A stretch of 64,000 bases of DNA from the NCBI GenBank assembly GCA_021927905.1, contig BLLK01000045.1:1178001-1242000 (forward strand), read 5' to 3'. Below the pieces are notes generated by a model that was not told the origin of the DNA, searched no databases, and saw nothing but the letters and a program-made list of their open reading frames with translations. The number at the start of each line of letters is the position of its first letter. Within the stretch, counting starts at the first letter, position 1. The position numbers and the translations under genes are program-made. Of this stretch, positions 32,757-44,787 are shown piece after piece. Source of the DNA: Chaetoceros tenuissimus (taxonomy: Eukaryota > Bacillariophyta > Thalassiosirophyceae > Chaetocerotales > Chaetocerotaceae).

Positions 32757-33917
32757 GAACTGGAGATAGCTGACTTCTTACTCCCTTACTTAAAGGAATG
32801 GAATCGAATCAATCACAATCCAGTTCTTTCAATATTTCTTTCTTTTTATAGTCTTCAAAATATGGATATGAACAAAAGGAGGCTAGATTTCAATAAGCTT
32901 GTGGAAGGCTACATACGGTCCAAAAAATGGCAAAAACTAGTAAAAATATTATCAGAAACTAGAAGGAAAACGATGAAGAAGATCAAAATAGGGAGTATTG
33001 ATGATACACAAAGTAACATGGAATCTACAGAGCAAAAGAATCTTCCTCGATCCTTTTCATCAATATCTGAACATTCATTCGATTTAATTAATGTGTCACA
33101 ACTATCTATTGATGATTCTAGCGAAGAAGAATTGGAGGCACCTGTGGTCATGCTGAACTTGGCTATAATTTTTGAAGCACCCCTTGAAGTCATCCAAACT
33201 TTTCTCCGATATCACCCTCCAATTACCACTGAAAAAGATATACAAGGCATGACTCCTCTACATGTAATTTGTGCCACAAGAGGAACATCATTTTCTATTA
33301 TCCAAGCGTTAGTCCGACATGATCTTGGACGATCAGCATGTATACAAGACTCTACTGGGAGAACACCTATGCATCAACTCATGAATTATATATGTTACCC
33401 GAAACCTAACAATCTAGACTTTTTACAAAAGCATGGGAGGTTAAATTTACGAGATACAAATTCACGATGTAATGAAGCTCGCGAAGAAGAATCATCATCA
33501 GATTGCAACGATAGGGAAGCGTCATTAACACAAGAAGACTTTCGATCTTTTACACATTCACTCAATTTACTCGCACGCTTTGCAATTACAGCGCTATTTC
33601 AAGTTGATTCCGAGGGGGACACACCAATTGATGTGCTACACAATTGCAAATATAGATATGCAGGAAAATCCCAGTGTCCCAAATGGGAAAGAGCTGATAT
33701 CACAAATATATTAATACGGGACATTTTGGTTCAGTATTACAGACAACAAAAGAGCAAGGCTGAATCAGCAATGAATGTTAGCAAGTGTGATGATATTCCA
33801 GAAGTTGCATCTGTCGTTTCGAACAGCACGAAATCTACAATATCAACAAGTTTTTCAAAGTTGGAAGTCAAATCTCTTGGTTATGATGGAATGGATTTAT
33901 CTACAACCCAATATTAA
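32736..33917 (+). CDS. Ankyrin-repeat protein
   Basis: Single exon, 393 residues from 32736. A later in-frame ATG at 32862 (MDMNKRRLDFNKLVEGYIR) is an equally good start, since conserved-looking sequence begins there. Residues about 135-270 hold two or three degenerate ankyrin units: APVVMLNLAIIFEAPLEVIQ, then GMTPLHVICATRGTSFSIIQ, then GRTPMHQLMNYICY. A C-terminal block has DSEGDTPIDVLHN. This is the type of short ankyrin protein common in diatoms; partner unknown. No signal peptide. Probably cytosolic or nuclear. Confidence 0.78.
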   Translation: MFKGRPFELEIADFLLPYLKEWNRINHNPVLSIFLSFYSLQNMDMNKRRLDFNKLVEGYIRSKKWQKLVKILSETRRKTMKKIKIGSIDDTQSNMESTEQKNLPRSFSSISEHSFDLINVSQLSIDDSSEEELEAPVVMLNLAIIFEAPLEVIQTFLRYHPPITTEKDIQGMTPLHVICATRGTSFSIIQALVRHDLGRSACIQDSTGRTPMHQLMNYICYPKPNNLDFLQKHGRLNLRDTNSRCNEAREEESSSDCNDREASLTQEDFRSFTHSLNLLARFAITALFQVDSEGDTPIDVLHNCKYRYAGKSQCPKWERADITNILIRDILVQYYRQQKSKAESAMNVSKCDDIPEVASVVSNSTKSTISTSFSKLEVKSLGYDGMDLSTTQY

Positions 33918-34343
33918 AAATAATCCAATATCATTCTCATCCCTTATTTGGTATTCACTCATATATAAGGTTTCATCTAATGGTTTTCACCCTTTTATTG
34001 TGAAACTGAAGAAGAGCATAATTACTAACCCTAATTTTTCGGTAGAATACCTTGATCGTTTTAGGGGTTGATGACATTTCCGCATAATATCTACGTAGGT
34101 ACTTATGATAAGAGTGAAAAAAGCACGCACGCATTCCTTCTTCATGCTTCCTCACCAATACTTGGAACTATACGTACGTAGGTATCCGTAGTAGAGAAAT
34201 AGAGAAATTTTGTATTTTTATCTTCATCTTGTCGGGAAATAAACTGGACAGACGAAGGAGGCAGTATCTCCCATCTCCCACACTCCCATCTCCCATCTAC
34301 GTTATCTTACTTCTCTCATATCTCTCATAACATAATACTTCAA
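33918..34343. other. Intergenic region with TCCCATC repeats
   Basis: 426 bp. TACGTACGTA at 34171-34180 and a stretch (34262-34330) of CTCCCATC and TCTCTCATA repeats just before the exonuclease start, a likely pyrimidine-rich promoter or 5' UTR. Confidence 0.5.
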
Positions 34344-36512
34344 ATGGGAGTGTCATTTGCTTTTCTTAGAGCAATATTTTTCCTTCTCGTGATTAGTATT
34401 CCAAATTCATTACAACTGCAGTTTACTTCGATAAGATCAAGTAGGTCTGCATTTCAATTTACAGCAAAAGCAAATGATATCATGGAACAATCAGTTTCAG
34501 AAACAAGTAAGATCAGTACTCAAGATAATACGAAGAAGCTCCAAGAATTGCTGTCACAGACATTTTCATTTGTGCAAATTTCCAAGAATACAATAAATGG
34601 ATCACTTGCAATCCTTGACGAAGTTAGCTCCAGGGTTCATAATAAAATGCAGGAAGCTGATGGTATAGTGGATATTAAATCGATTGGAAATAGTAATGAA
34701 AATGATGTCTGCACGAAAAAATCTATTGCAGTTGCTGGTTTGTTACGTGCTCTATTATATCACTATGGCTTCAAGAGAGGAAAGGGTCGTAAAGCTCTCC
34801 TATATAGTATTGAACCTTTACTTCTTGATCCAATTAATACGGCGGACATTCATCAATCAGAAGCAAAGATTTTAGCCATAACCTTGCTTATCACTTCTTT
34901 AGCTTTCACCAACAATACTGATGAAAAATTAGACGAGGAAGAAGAGTTTCGCTCAACATCAAGAGCTGCCGTCAGTGGTCTTTTACCATCAGGTAGATAT
35001 CAAAATAAAAAGCACAAACTTGGCGACAACGAAAATAACTTCTCCATCAGCGAAGAAAATATACCTATCATACAAAGCATGAATCATTTCGGTACTGCCG
35101 CATCTAAGAATATGCTTCGTCTTGTTATTGATTCACCTGGTGATAACTATATTGACTTGCACATTCTAACTTCTTACATTCGAGCATTTGTGTCAGATAC
35201 TAGTCCGCTAATGAGTATTGCTTCTCAAGTGATTCGGAATCAATTACATCTTCGAGAAGACAATATATTTAATGAGAATTCTCCTAGGCCCCAGGTTACA
35301 AAGGTAGATGCTGCAGCAGCGCTCAATCTTGCAGCAGAAGTTGCGCCATGGTCGGAAATGCCACCTAGATTGCTTGTAGATGTATCATTATCGATGAACT
35401 TACAACACGCAGCAGAAAGAATTTGTATTTCTGCTGTTCAATCCTCTAACACGTCACAAGACGAGTTACACGAAGCAGTACAATCATTGATTGACGGTAC
35501 TTCTGAAAATCATCAATATCGGCAAGCAGATGCATATTCGACGGAATTTTATGACTACGGTGGGAAATCTAGATTTGCCGAGGCAAGATTCATCCACGCA
35601 TGTGATACTATATGTAAAGTGATTGTGAAGAGACAATTTCCAATAATAGAAAGGCAGGTTGAACGTGTAGATAAAGCTTTTGAGCGCATACAGAAGGATC
35701 ACATTATTAATGAAGAAGCACCATTGCGAAATGGACCAATAGAAATTCGTGAATTCGCTCTGTTACAACTCAGAGAGTCTAATTTACACGACGTCGCACA
35801 TCGACTGGCATCTCTATGGGAGATGGAATATATATATGACGAAAAAGATGTGGAAAAATATATACAAGCTCGGAAAAGCAGGTACCTTCAATGGGAAAAT
35901 ATCTTCCAAAGAGACACAGTAATCCCCGAGGAAATCTCATGTCCTAAGGAACTCCGGTCGCAAGTGGAGGAAATGATGCAAACATGTCATAAAGGCGATT
36001 GCATTGGTTTTGATGTAGAGTGGGCAGATGATATACCGGGTGCAGCATTACTGCAATTATCCACAGTTTCCTTTGCTATTCTAGTAGACATTCCAAAACT
36101 GATTGAATCCACCGAAGGTTGTGAAGCACTTCACGATACAATAGGAAAAATATTCAAAGGCGAATACAAATGCAAAGATTCTGAATTGCATATTGTTCCA
36201 AATATCGTCGGTTTCAGCTGTCGAGAGGATCTTAAGCGTCTGTCTGAAAGTTCCAAGCAATCTAAAGTTTCTTGGTTCGAGACGGATGATATCAAGTGCT
36301 TCAGAGATATTAAACCTTTGTTATCTGAAGAAAACGAAAAACTAAAGCATCTTGGATTGTCTCGTATTTGCGAGTTTTATTTCGAAAAGCCGCTGGATAA
36401 GAGCGAACAGTGTAGTTTATGGAGTAGGCGACCATTATCAGAATCACAGAGAATTTATGCTGCATTGGATGCGTGGGCAGTGGCCGCACTGTGGACAAAA
36501 TTAGAGCAGTAA
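34344..36512 (+). CDS. 3'-5' exonuclease domain protein (DEDDy, RNase D/WRN-like)
   Basis: Single exon, 722 residues. The N-terminus, GVSFAFLRAIFFLLVISIP, is a probable signal peptide, so the protein may enter the ER or plastid (inference). Residues 40-520 are not recognised and mostly helical. The C-terminal domain has the three exonuclease motifs: Exo I GFDVEWAD (D, E), Exo II VGFSCREDLKRL (D) and Exo III YAALDAWAVAAL (Y and D). This places it in the DEDDy family with RNase D, WRN and EXD/Mut-7. It would remove nucleotides from the 3' end of RNA or DNA. The catalytic residues look complete. Confidence 0.83.
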   Translation: MGVSFAFLRAIFFLLVISIPNSLQLQFTSIRSSRSAFQFTAKANDIMEQSVSETSKISTQDNTKKLQELLSQTFSFVQISKNTINGSLAILDEVSSRVHNKMQEADGIVDIKSIGNSNENDVCTKKSIAVAGLLRALLYHYGFKRGKGRKALLYSIEPLLLDPINTADIHQSEAKILAITLLITSLAFTNNTDEKLDEEEEFRSTSRAAVSGLLPSGRYQNKKHKLGDNENNFSISEENIPIIQSMNHFGTAASKNMLRLVIDSPGDNYIDLHILTSYIRAFVSDTSPLMSIASQVIRNQLHLREDNIFNENSPRPQVTKVDAAAALNLAAEVAPWSEMPPRLLVDVSLSMNLQHAAERICISAVQSSNTSQDELHEAVQSLIDGTSENHQYRQADAYSTEFYDYGGKSRFAEARFIHACDTICKVIVKRQFPIIERQVERVDKAFERIQKDHIINEEAPLRNGPIEIREFALLQLRESNLHDVAHRLASLWEMEYIYDEKDVEKYIQARKSRYLQWENIFQRDTVIPEEISCPKELRSQVEEMMQTCHKGDCIGFDVEWADDIPGAALLQLSTVSFAILVDIPKLIESTEGCEALHDTIGKIFKGEYKCKDSELHIVPNIVGFSCREDLKRLSESSKQSKVSWFETDDIKCFRDIKPLLSEENEKLKHLGLSRICEFYFEKPLDKSEQCSLWSRRPLSESQRIYAALDAWAVAALWTKLEQ

Positions 36513-36783
36513 AATAATTTCTTTTATTCATAGTACTCTCTTAATCGAATAGAATAAAATAAGAATTTTGACAATGACGGTGGTGCAAAAGGGGGATCAA
36601 ATGTACACCAAAACTGTTTTGGTACCGTACACAAAATATCCACGCAAAACTAGCGAGCGACGAACCCTTAACCCTTAACGACTATTAGATTAGGTGCATT
36701 AATGCTTTGCATAAACATTCCAAGAAGGACTTGTTGAAGAATCACCTTAAAGTCATTCTATAACTTGATCCTAATCTATCAAA

Positions 36784-39700
36784 ATGTTGACCAAGTTTGA
36801 ATCAAAATCAGCTCGCGTCAAGGGATTAGCATTCCATCCAGTTAGGCCGTGGGTGTGTGCCTCTCTTCACAACGGAGTTATCCAACTGTAAGTGCTTTAT
36901 GTCTATGCCACTTTATGTCAGGGGAGTAGTAAAATAGAAACGAGTGAAGGATTGATATAATCTTTATTTTTGGCTGGTTTTAGCATTTAGATTATAATGT
37001 CGTGCAGATTAAATATCGGTATAGTGTTTCCATGGATTTATCTACAAATGACATACTCCATTGCATTCTATTCCAAGCTATTCATTATGCTACGTGTTTC
37101 TTAAAATGATTTCAATTTCTCACTTGTATTCTGTCATTTCTTTATAACAGATGGGATTACCGAGTAGGAACAGTTATTGACCGCTTCGAAGAACACGACG
37201 GACCGGTCCGTGGTGTAGATTTCCATCTTTCACAGCCTCTCATTGTAACCGGAGGAGATGATTACAAAATCAAAGTATGGGACTATAAACTTCGCAGATG
37301 TCTATTCACTCTTCTAGGGCATTTAGATTATATCCGTACCGTTCAATTCCATCCAAATGCAGCTCAATTCTCGTGGATCCTGAGTGCCTCCGATGATCAA
37401 ACTCTCCGTTTGTGGGATTTTGAAAAGAGAACCTGTTTGAGTGTTTTGACAGGTCACAATCATTATGTAATGAGTGCTGCTTTTCATCCTACTGAAGATT
37501 TGATTGTTTCTGCTTCCTTGGATCAGACCGTTAGAGTCTGGGATACAACTGGACTTAGAAAGAAACAGAGTGGTGAAGGTGAATCTCAAAATTTTGACTC
37601 GGTCAGTTTTGGACTTGGAAATGATCCTTCCAGACAAGGACAGAATCCTGGTGGATTGAATGTACAAGCTGAACTTTTTGGTACTAATGATGTGGTTGTT
37701 AAATATGTTTTGGAAGGACATGATCGTGGAGTTAACTGGGCTGCGTTCCATCCCACCCTTCCTTTGATTGCTTCTGCTGCAGATGATCGTCAAGTAAAGC
37801 TTTGGAGAATGAGTGAGACCAAAGCATGGGAAGTAGATACTCTCAGAGGACACGCAAACAATGTCAGTTGTTGTTTGTTCCATCCTAAACAAGATTTGGT
37901 AGTCAGTGATAGTGAAGATAGATCTATTCGCGTTTGGGATGTGAGCAAGAGAGTTGGAGTTCAGACCTTCAGAAGAGAGGGTGATAGATTCTGGATCTTG
38001 GCAGCACATAGAAACCAAAATCTCTTGGCTGCTGGTCACGACTCGGGTATGATTGTATTCAAGGTGTGTACTCTTTTTCTGCTCACAATTCATTTTTCTC
38101 AAAACATGATCTCATTTCATACTTCTTCTTTCAAAATTTTAGCTTGAAAGAGAACGTCCAGCATCTGCAGTTGGAACCGGAAATAAACTCTTTTATGTAC
38201 GTGGTCGTGAACTTTTCTGCCACGACTTTTCCAAAGTGTACAGTGGATCCACTGGAATGGATGTGCCAGTCACATCTCTTCGTCGTGTCGGACAACAAGC
38301 ACAAACCGACGGCATTGGGTCTGCTCCTCGATTCCTTTCTTACAACCAACACAATCCTACTGAAGGAAATGTCTTGGTTTGCTCTGAAGTTGATGGAGGA
38401 TGCTATGAACTTGTAACTTTCTCACTCACCAACAGTGGATCTGTCACTGACGGAAAGAGAGGATCATGCATGGGTCCAGCATGTTTCATTGGTCGCAATC
38501 GTTTTGCAGTTTTGGATAGATCTACAAGACAGATTGTTATCAAGAATCTCAACAATGAGACTACCAAGAGAATTCAACCACCAATTCCTACTGTGGACGG
38601 CATTTACGATGGTGGTGCCTCTGGACGTTTGATACTTCGCGCAGATGATAGAGCTATCTTGTTTGAAGTTCAGAGTAGACGTGTATTGAACGAAATTACT
38701 GCACCAAAGATGAAGAATATTGTATGGTCTCCAGATGGTTCTAAGGTAGCTATCTTGTGCAAGTTTGGGGTAATTCTCGCAGATAAGCAGTTGCAGCAGC
38801 TATGTTGTGTGACTGATACTGTGAGAATTAAATCCGGAGCATGGGATGCGAGTCCTACTGGCGGAACTGCGAACGAGATCTTTGTTTACACCACTCTTCA
38901 CCATGTTAAGTACTGTTTGGCAACTGGTGACACTGGAACTATCCGAACACTTGACAACCCAATTTATGCACAGATGGTAATGAAAGATTCTCTTTTCTGC
39001 TTGGATCGCGAAGCAAGACCAAAGATTGTAAGTATTGATACCACTGAGGCTAAATTCAAGCTTGCACTTGCAACCAAGAAGTACGGACAAGTTATGCACA
39101 TGGTGAAGCACAGTCGTCTCTGTGGGCGTGCTATTGTCGGATACCTTCAATCTAAGGGATTCCCAGAAGTTGCTCTTCACTTTGTTCGTGAACCAAAGAC
39201 AAGATTCCGTCTAGCCTTGGCATGTGGTAATATTGATGCAGCTATCGAATGCGCATTACAGCTTGGCGAAGGCAACGATGGGGGGCGTGAAATCTGGGGT
39301 CAGCTTGGAGGAGAAGCTCTTAGACAAGGAAATTATCAAGTTGTAGAAATGAGTTACCAAAAGACCAAGGATTTTGACAGACTTTCATTTTTGTATCTCA
39401 TCACCGGAGATTCTGAGAAGTTACAAAAGATGCTCAAGATCTCTCAAATGAGAGGTGACATCATGGGACGATACCACAATGCACTTTTCTTGGGGGATGC
39501 AGCTGAACGTGTGAAGGTTCTGGAAGAGAGTGGCAACCTACCACTTGCTTTCATTAGTGCAAAGATGCACGGACTGGAAGAAGACGCAGAGAGAATCCAA
39601 ATCGCAATCGAAACTAATGGAGGATCGGTTGAAGGACTTCTTGAGAAGGTTGATTCTTCAAACAAGAAGGCTGGATGTCTTCTTCAGCCACCAACTGCAA

Positions 39701-40968
39701 TCATCAAAGAAAGTAATTGGCCAACTAGAGATGTACAGAAGACTACTTTGGAGGATTACGAAGGTGCTGACGACTATGTTGACGAGGAAGAAATTCAGAA
39801 CAATGCAGAAATGAATCAAGATGGTGGTTGGGATGATGGCGCATTCGATGATGCCCCACAAGGAAGCGGACTTGACGCGGCGATGGATGATCTTGACCTT
39901 GGAGATGATGATCTTGGTGACTGGGATGACGATCTTGACCTTGGCGATGACATGGCTGATGAGCCAGAAGTTGACGAGATGGCAGGCCTTTCGGACATGG
40001 GCGGCGATTCAGGATTCTCTCTTCCAGACGCTGGTCGCCCTCCTGCAGCATGCTGGTCTACTAACAGTTCTCATGCAGCTGTTCATATCGCTGCAGGTGG
40101 AACTGCGAAGGCAATGCAGCTTCTTAATAGACAAATTGCTGTTAGTGATTTCGAAGTATTGAAGAACGCGATGATTGGAAGTTATCTTGGTTCGATGATG
40201 AGTGTCCCAGGAGTTCCAGGAAGCCCTGCAATGTCAATTCCACTCCTTGCTAATGATGCTTCTGGACATCCTGGAAGCGAAAGTTTACCTCGTACATCAC
40301 TTAAGATGAAGCATCTTGTGAATGGCATTAGAACAGGATACCGTTTCTTCCAAGGAGGAAAGTTCAATGATGCGAAGGCAGCATTTACCTCGGTACTTAT
40401 TGATATTCCTCTTGTTGTAACCGACAACCGCAGCGAAGCTAACGAAGTCAAGGAGATGCTTGAAATTTGCAGAGAATACATCACTGCAATCAGAATCAAG
40501 GGAGCAATATCCGAAAACATGAAGAATCCTGCTCGTTGTACAGAACTTTCTGCGTACTTCACACATTGTAATCTTCAGCCAGCCCACTTGCTTCTCGCAT
40601 TGAGATCTGCTATGGGAACAGCATTCAAGTTCAAGAACTTTATCAGCGCGGCAAGTTTTGCTCGCCGTCTTCTTGAACTTCCTGATATGAGTAGTGAAAG
40701 AAATGCTGACTTGAGAGTCAAAGCAACAAAGGTATTGCAAAAGAGTGAACAAATGGCTAGAAATGAGCATGAATTGAACTACGATGAAAGTCAGTCATTC
40801 AAGATCGACTGCAAGGATTTTGTCCCAATTTATGCTGGATCAAGTTCTGCCAAGTGCTCATTCTGTGGTTCTGAGTATGGTGATGAATCAATGAAGAACC
40901 AAGTTTGTCTCAGCTGTACCTTCTGTACGGTTGGAGTGAACACCATTGGTCTTGTAACAGGAAGCTAA
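36784..40968 (+). CDS. COPA: Coatomer subunit alpha (alpha-COP)
   Basis: Three exons: 36784-36887, 37151-38063 and 38143-40968; introns of 263 and 79 nt. The protein is 1280 residues. It begins [19 protein letters not shown], the classic alpha-COP start, and continues with a seven-bladed WD40 propeller ([38 protein letters not shown] and others), a second propeller, an alpha-solenoid and the C-terminal domain that binds epsilon-COP. The acidic linker (about 875-950, [16 protein letters not shown]) precedes the C-terminal domain, which ends in Cys-rich [10 protein letters not shown] and [10 protein letters not shown]. Alpha-COP is part of the COPI coat that returns dilysine-tagged cargo from Golgi to ER. 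Full length and intact. Confidence 0.97.
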
Positions 40969-41310
40969 ATGCATACCTCATTTTTAAAAGTTATAAGTTT
41001 TTACTTTAGTTTCATTCCATTCCCTTGAATGATCATAATTATTAGAAAACTATTTTCAAATCAGCATTGGATTTTTCTCTTTTTTCACTTTTTTTCTCCC
41101 CCCTCTTTAACCCCCCTGTCCATGTGTAATTCATGGCTATGTTGAATAGCCACAAAGGTCAGTCTAACAACGCATCGTGCAAATACAGCGAAGCAAATTC
41201 CACTCAAAAAGCCAATCGATCAATCTAAGAACACAGTACTGTACACAGTAATCAACTGACCTAGACCTAGTCTCTGTGACCTGTTTTAATTGGATTCAAA
41301 TAGTACCAAG
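40969..41310. other. Intergenic region
   Basis: 342 bp between COPA and NDUFV2, both rightward. It holds the NDUFV2 promoter. T-rich tracts near 41075-41105. Nothing else seen. Confidence 0.45.
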
Positions 41311-42225
41311 ATGCTTTCTTCCATCGCTAGAAATTCTGTTGCAGCTAGTGGTCGAGTAGTAGCTACTAAGCTTGCTACTCGCAGCTTGGCACACACCCCT
41401 TCCTTCGTAAGTGTATTACTTCTTTGCATCAGTTTTCTAGTTTGTTTTCTTCCATCGTCTCTCCCAAACTAACTCCTAATGTCTTTTTCTAAACCAACCT
41501 GAATATTAATCATAATCAATAAAATATAATAGCATGTAAATACTCCTGATAACACACCGGAGCAGTACTTTGATTTCACCGAGGAGAACTATGGACGTGT
41601 GAAATCTATCCTCTCAAAGTACCCTGCAAACTACAAACAATCTGGAATCATCCCTCTTCTTGACCTTGCACAACGTCAAAATGGAGGATGGCTTCCAGTT
41701 GCAGCTATGGACAAAGTTGCTCAAATTACAGGCGTTAAGCCATCTAGAGTATACGAAGTAGCATCCTTCTACACCATGTTCAATCGTCAAAAGGTCGGAA
41801 AGTACTTCATCCAACTCTGCGGAACCACACCATGTATGATCAACGGATCTGAAGATATCAAACAAACCATCGAAAAGCACTTGGGAATCAAAAATGGAGA
41901 AACTACAGAGGATGGACTTTTCACACTATTGGAAGTGGAATGTCTTGGTGCATGTGCAAATGCTCCTATGATTCAAATGAATGATGATTATTATGAGTGT
42001 TTGACTCCTGCTACTATGATTGAGCTTTTGGAGGCATGCAAGGCTGGAAACCCACCAAAGATGGGTAAATGGGGAAGTTTGCCAATGAATGGACAAGTTA
42101 GTTGTGAAGGACCACTGGGTAAGACAAGTCTTTTCGAGACTCCAGCACCACCAAAGGTTGATCCAGACAGATTCAAGGATGGAAATGTTGACCCAGCAAG
42201 TGTAAAGGAGCACATGGCTTATTAA
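41311..42225 (+). CDS. NDUFV2: NADH dehydrogenase (complex I) 24 kDa subunit
   Basis: Two exons, 41311-41406 and 41533-42225 (126-nt intron), give 262 residues. Exon 1 ([20 protein letters not shown] and on to SF) is a typical Arg/Ser-rich mitochondrial presequence. The mature part carries the four cysteines of the N1a [2Fe-2S] cluster: C128 and C133 in LCGTTPC, C169 and C173 in CLGAC. It works in the electron-input module of complex I in the mitochondrial matrix arm, next to NDUFV1. The intron separates the presequence from the mature protein, a common arrangement in acquired targeting peptides. Length and motifs are normal. Confidence 0.96.
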
Positions 42226-42411
42226 GTGAAAAACGGCGAATGGAGGAATATTAAAACTTTAGATGAAATGAAAGCTAGTTTGATTCATCTTTAGGTGCCT
42301 CCATATTTTAAAAATATATACGAGTAGTACTAACTTTTCAAGAATTGAATCAATTTAAAAATCAACTGGCTAGTTTTTCTATAAAGTAGTAATATATAAT
42401 TTAACTGTCAC

Positions 42412-43296
42412 TTATACAATATCCGAATTGACGACAGCGCCCTGTGCTGCAAAGTCATTTTCACTCTGAGGAATTTCATCAATACCAATATTGTCTCTTG
42501 AAAAGATCATGCACAATATCAATTGGATGATACCTAAAGCAAAACCACAAGCATTTGGAATGAAAATTACCGCGTCCATCAATGCCACTCCATACCCAAG
42601 CCAAAAAAATGAATTGAATAAGCTCATAATCATTGTCCGCCTGTGAATTGATGACGAGTTCTTTGTAGAAAGAACTTTTGCAATGGTAGTTAGTGGGGCA
42701 CCATAAAATACAACAAGGTTAATATTGACAACAAGCCCAATGATATTTGATTGTTGCCCAGGTTCTAAGGGTACGAAGCAAACCAGTGATAAAGTTGTCA
42801 TCCATACCAAGACTATCCTTATCAATAGCTTCTCATGAGGAGTGAAAGCAGGAAGAGCTTGTGATATTGCGTTACTCGATGATGTCATGGGATCTACTTC
42901 GTCATAATCAACACTTTCACTTTCTTCATTTTCATTTTCATCTTCGCCCTCGTTTTCTACATTTAAATGTAACGAATTAGAGCCCTCGTTCAACAAACAA
43001 TCTCTATGCATCTGTTGGTATTGAAGCTTAGCAGCCCCCATATTTAACCAAATTGACAAAACCAGCCCAGGAGCATTTGAGAAGAGAACAAATAAATCTT
43101 GCGTTGTCACAGCATAAGCAACCCACCCCAGACAATTCCCAGTCATCCAGGCCCATGGTGTCGGATTCAATTCATCCAAATTTCCTTTTGCTATTGCAGC
43201 TTTGAGTGAATTGATTGGCGCAGAAAACATGACCGAGGCCATAATCGTCCCAAGCGACGGAAAAATGATAGTTAAGAGAATATCTATTGGAAGCAT
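42412..43296 (-). CDS. SWEET-type sugar transporter (MtN3/saliva)
   Basis: Chosen start 43296 gives 294 residues beginning MLPIDILLTIIFPSLG. Two three-helix MtN3 units are visible: the first from GTIMASVMFSAPINSLKAA to LSIWLNMG, the second from IGLVVNINLVVFYGAPLTT to CGFALGIIQLIL, with an acidic loop (NEGEDENENEESESVDYDE) before the linker helix. SWEETs passively move sugars across plasma or vacuolar membranes. The frame stays open to an upstream ATG at 43536, which would add 80 residues with a hydrophobic beginning. I prefer the inner start because it matches the family. Divergent from RPL7, 318 bp apart. Confidence 0.88.
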   Translation of the reverse strand: MLPIDILLTIIFPSLGTIMASVMFSAPINSLKAAIAKGNLDELNPTPWAWMTGNCLGWVAYAVTTQDLFVLFSNAPGLVLSIWLNMGAAKLQYQQMHRDCLLNEGSNSLHLNVENEGEDENENEESESVDYDEVDPMTSSSNAISQALPAFTPHEKLLIRIVLVWMTTLSLVCFVPLEPGQQSNIIGLVVNINLVVFYGAPLTTIAKVLSTKNSSSIHRRTMIMSLFNSFFWLGYGVALMDAVIFIPNACGFALGIIQLILCMIFSRDNIGIDEIPQSENDFAAQGAVVNSDIV

Positions 43297-43614
43297 AGTG
43301 CGTGATATGTTGTATATCCTTTTCAAAGCATTATCAATATGAATTGATTCAAATTGCACTTCGAAAAGAACAACACAAAAACAGAAAGAAATCTTTTCGC
43401 TGATTACATCCGGGTTCTTCCAGTCGTGTTTTGAAAAAAACCAACACAAGTCGGGAGATCTCGTATGGCTTCTGATAGCCAACCAAAAGGAGTGAAGAAA
43501 AAAGCTACAGAAAAAAATGAATGTAATGCATTTCATTTACATTCAAGTAACATAGGGAAATCCTACCACAACAAAACTGATATTTTGGACATAGTCTAAT
43601 AGAAAAGATACACA
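43297..43614. promoter_or_regulatory. Divergent promoter region SWEET / RPL7
   Basis: 318 bp between the chosen SWEET start and the ATG of RPL7. The SWEET frame is open across most of it, so it may be partly coding or 5' UTR. No TATA-like or other site that I can support. Confidence 0.4.
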
Positions 43615-44557
43615 ATGGCAAGTAACGATCAAGAGCTTCAACTGGTACCGGAGACTATTCTCCGCAAAAAGCATGACTTGGATGAAATGAAGGCACACCG
43701 TGCTGCCCAAGCAATTGTGAACCCAAGAGGAAACCGTAAAGTTTTCAATCAAAAAACAAAAGTTATTAAAGTATACAAACCAGAAACGGTTCTTGCAGCA
43801 GCAAGATCTAGACGTAATCATTTGATTAGGTACAAGAGAGTATTGAAGAAGGGAATGCAAAAGAGAGCAAGTAATAAGAAGGAAGAAAAGACCAAGATCG
43901 TTGTACCTGATGGCGTAGTTGATGCTGAACAGGAGGCTGATTTGGAGAGAGAAGTAAAGTATATTGCTAATAGTGTTGGTGCAAAAATGGTCTTTGTTGT
44001 TCGTATCAGAGAGCCAAATGGTATGCCTGCAAAAGTGAAGAAAATTTTAAATGGGATGAGATTGAGAAGTGTAAATGAAGTAAGTAATGAAATGTTTTGC
44101 ATGAGATTCAAATGTCGATATGGTATTCATATGGATCACTAATTTCTACATTCTGTAGGGAAAATTTCTCAGATATGATGAAACTGCAAAAAAGCAATTG
44201 CATTTAATTGAACCATGGGTAACCTACGGAGTTCCATCTAAGAATATCGTTAACGATCTAATTAGAAGAAGAGGTCACGGAAAGATAGATGGAAAACGTG
44301 TTCCTTTGAGTGATAACACAATTGTTGAGAATGCACTTGGAGATGATACTGATGGTGCAGTCATTTGTGTAGATGATATGGTACATGAGTTGTACACTGT
44401 TGGAGATGAATTCAAGAAGGTGAATGGTTTCTTATGGACCTTTCAATTATCATCTCCAAAATCAAAGTTCCAGAAACAAAAATTAAATTACAAGGATGGG
44501 GGAGATTATGGCGATAGAGGAGAGGAGATTGACGAACTCATTAGGCAAATGCTTTAA
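43615..44557 (+). CDS. RPL7: 60S ribosomal protein L7 (uL30)
   Basis: Two exons, 43615-44079 and 44159-44557 (79-nt phase-0 intron with GTAAG and TGTAG), encode 287 residues. The N-terminal basic helix contains RKKHDLDEMKAHRAAQAI. The core shows AKMVFVVRIREPNGMPAKVK, NGMRLRSVNEGKFLRYD, EPWVTYGVPSKNIVNDLI and RRRGHGKIDGKR, all diagnostic of L7. Component of the large cytosolic ribosomal subunit. The second exon continues the L7 signature exactly over the junction (VNE-GKF). A C-terminal acidic tail (YGDRGEEIDELIRQML) is normal. Confidence 0.97.
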
Positions 44558-44787
44558 AATTCTATCTGTTTCTGTAAAATAGCTTCTTTGACAAAACGAC
44601 TATTTGTTATGTATTACATCTCCTAATGGGAACCAAACAATGTAAAAGAAGTGTCATTGAGTTCTTGCTTTTGTAGATGATCGTCGACAATGTATGATGT
44701 GCTCCGGGAGCATCCATATGGGATGGACAAATTGATATCTCAGTAATTATGAGAGAGAGCACGTATGGAGCCTTATATGCATTATAT

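Noticed and set aside
39743-40051. Histidine/proline-rich minus-strand frame opposite COPA
   Set aside because: It is the reverse of the acidic, low-complexity linker of alpha-COP.
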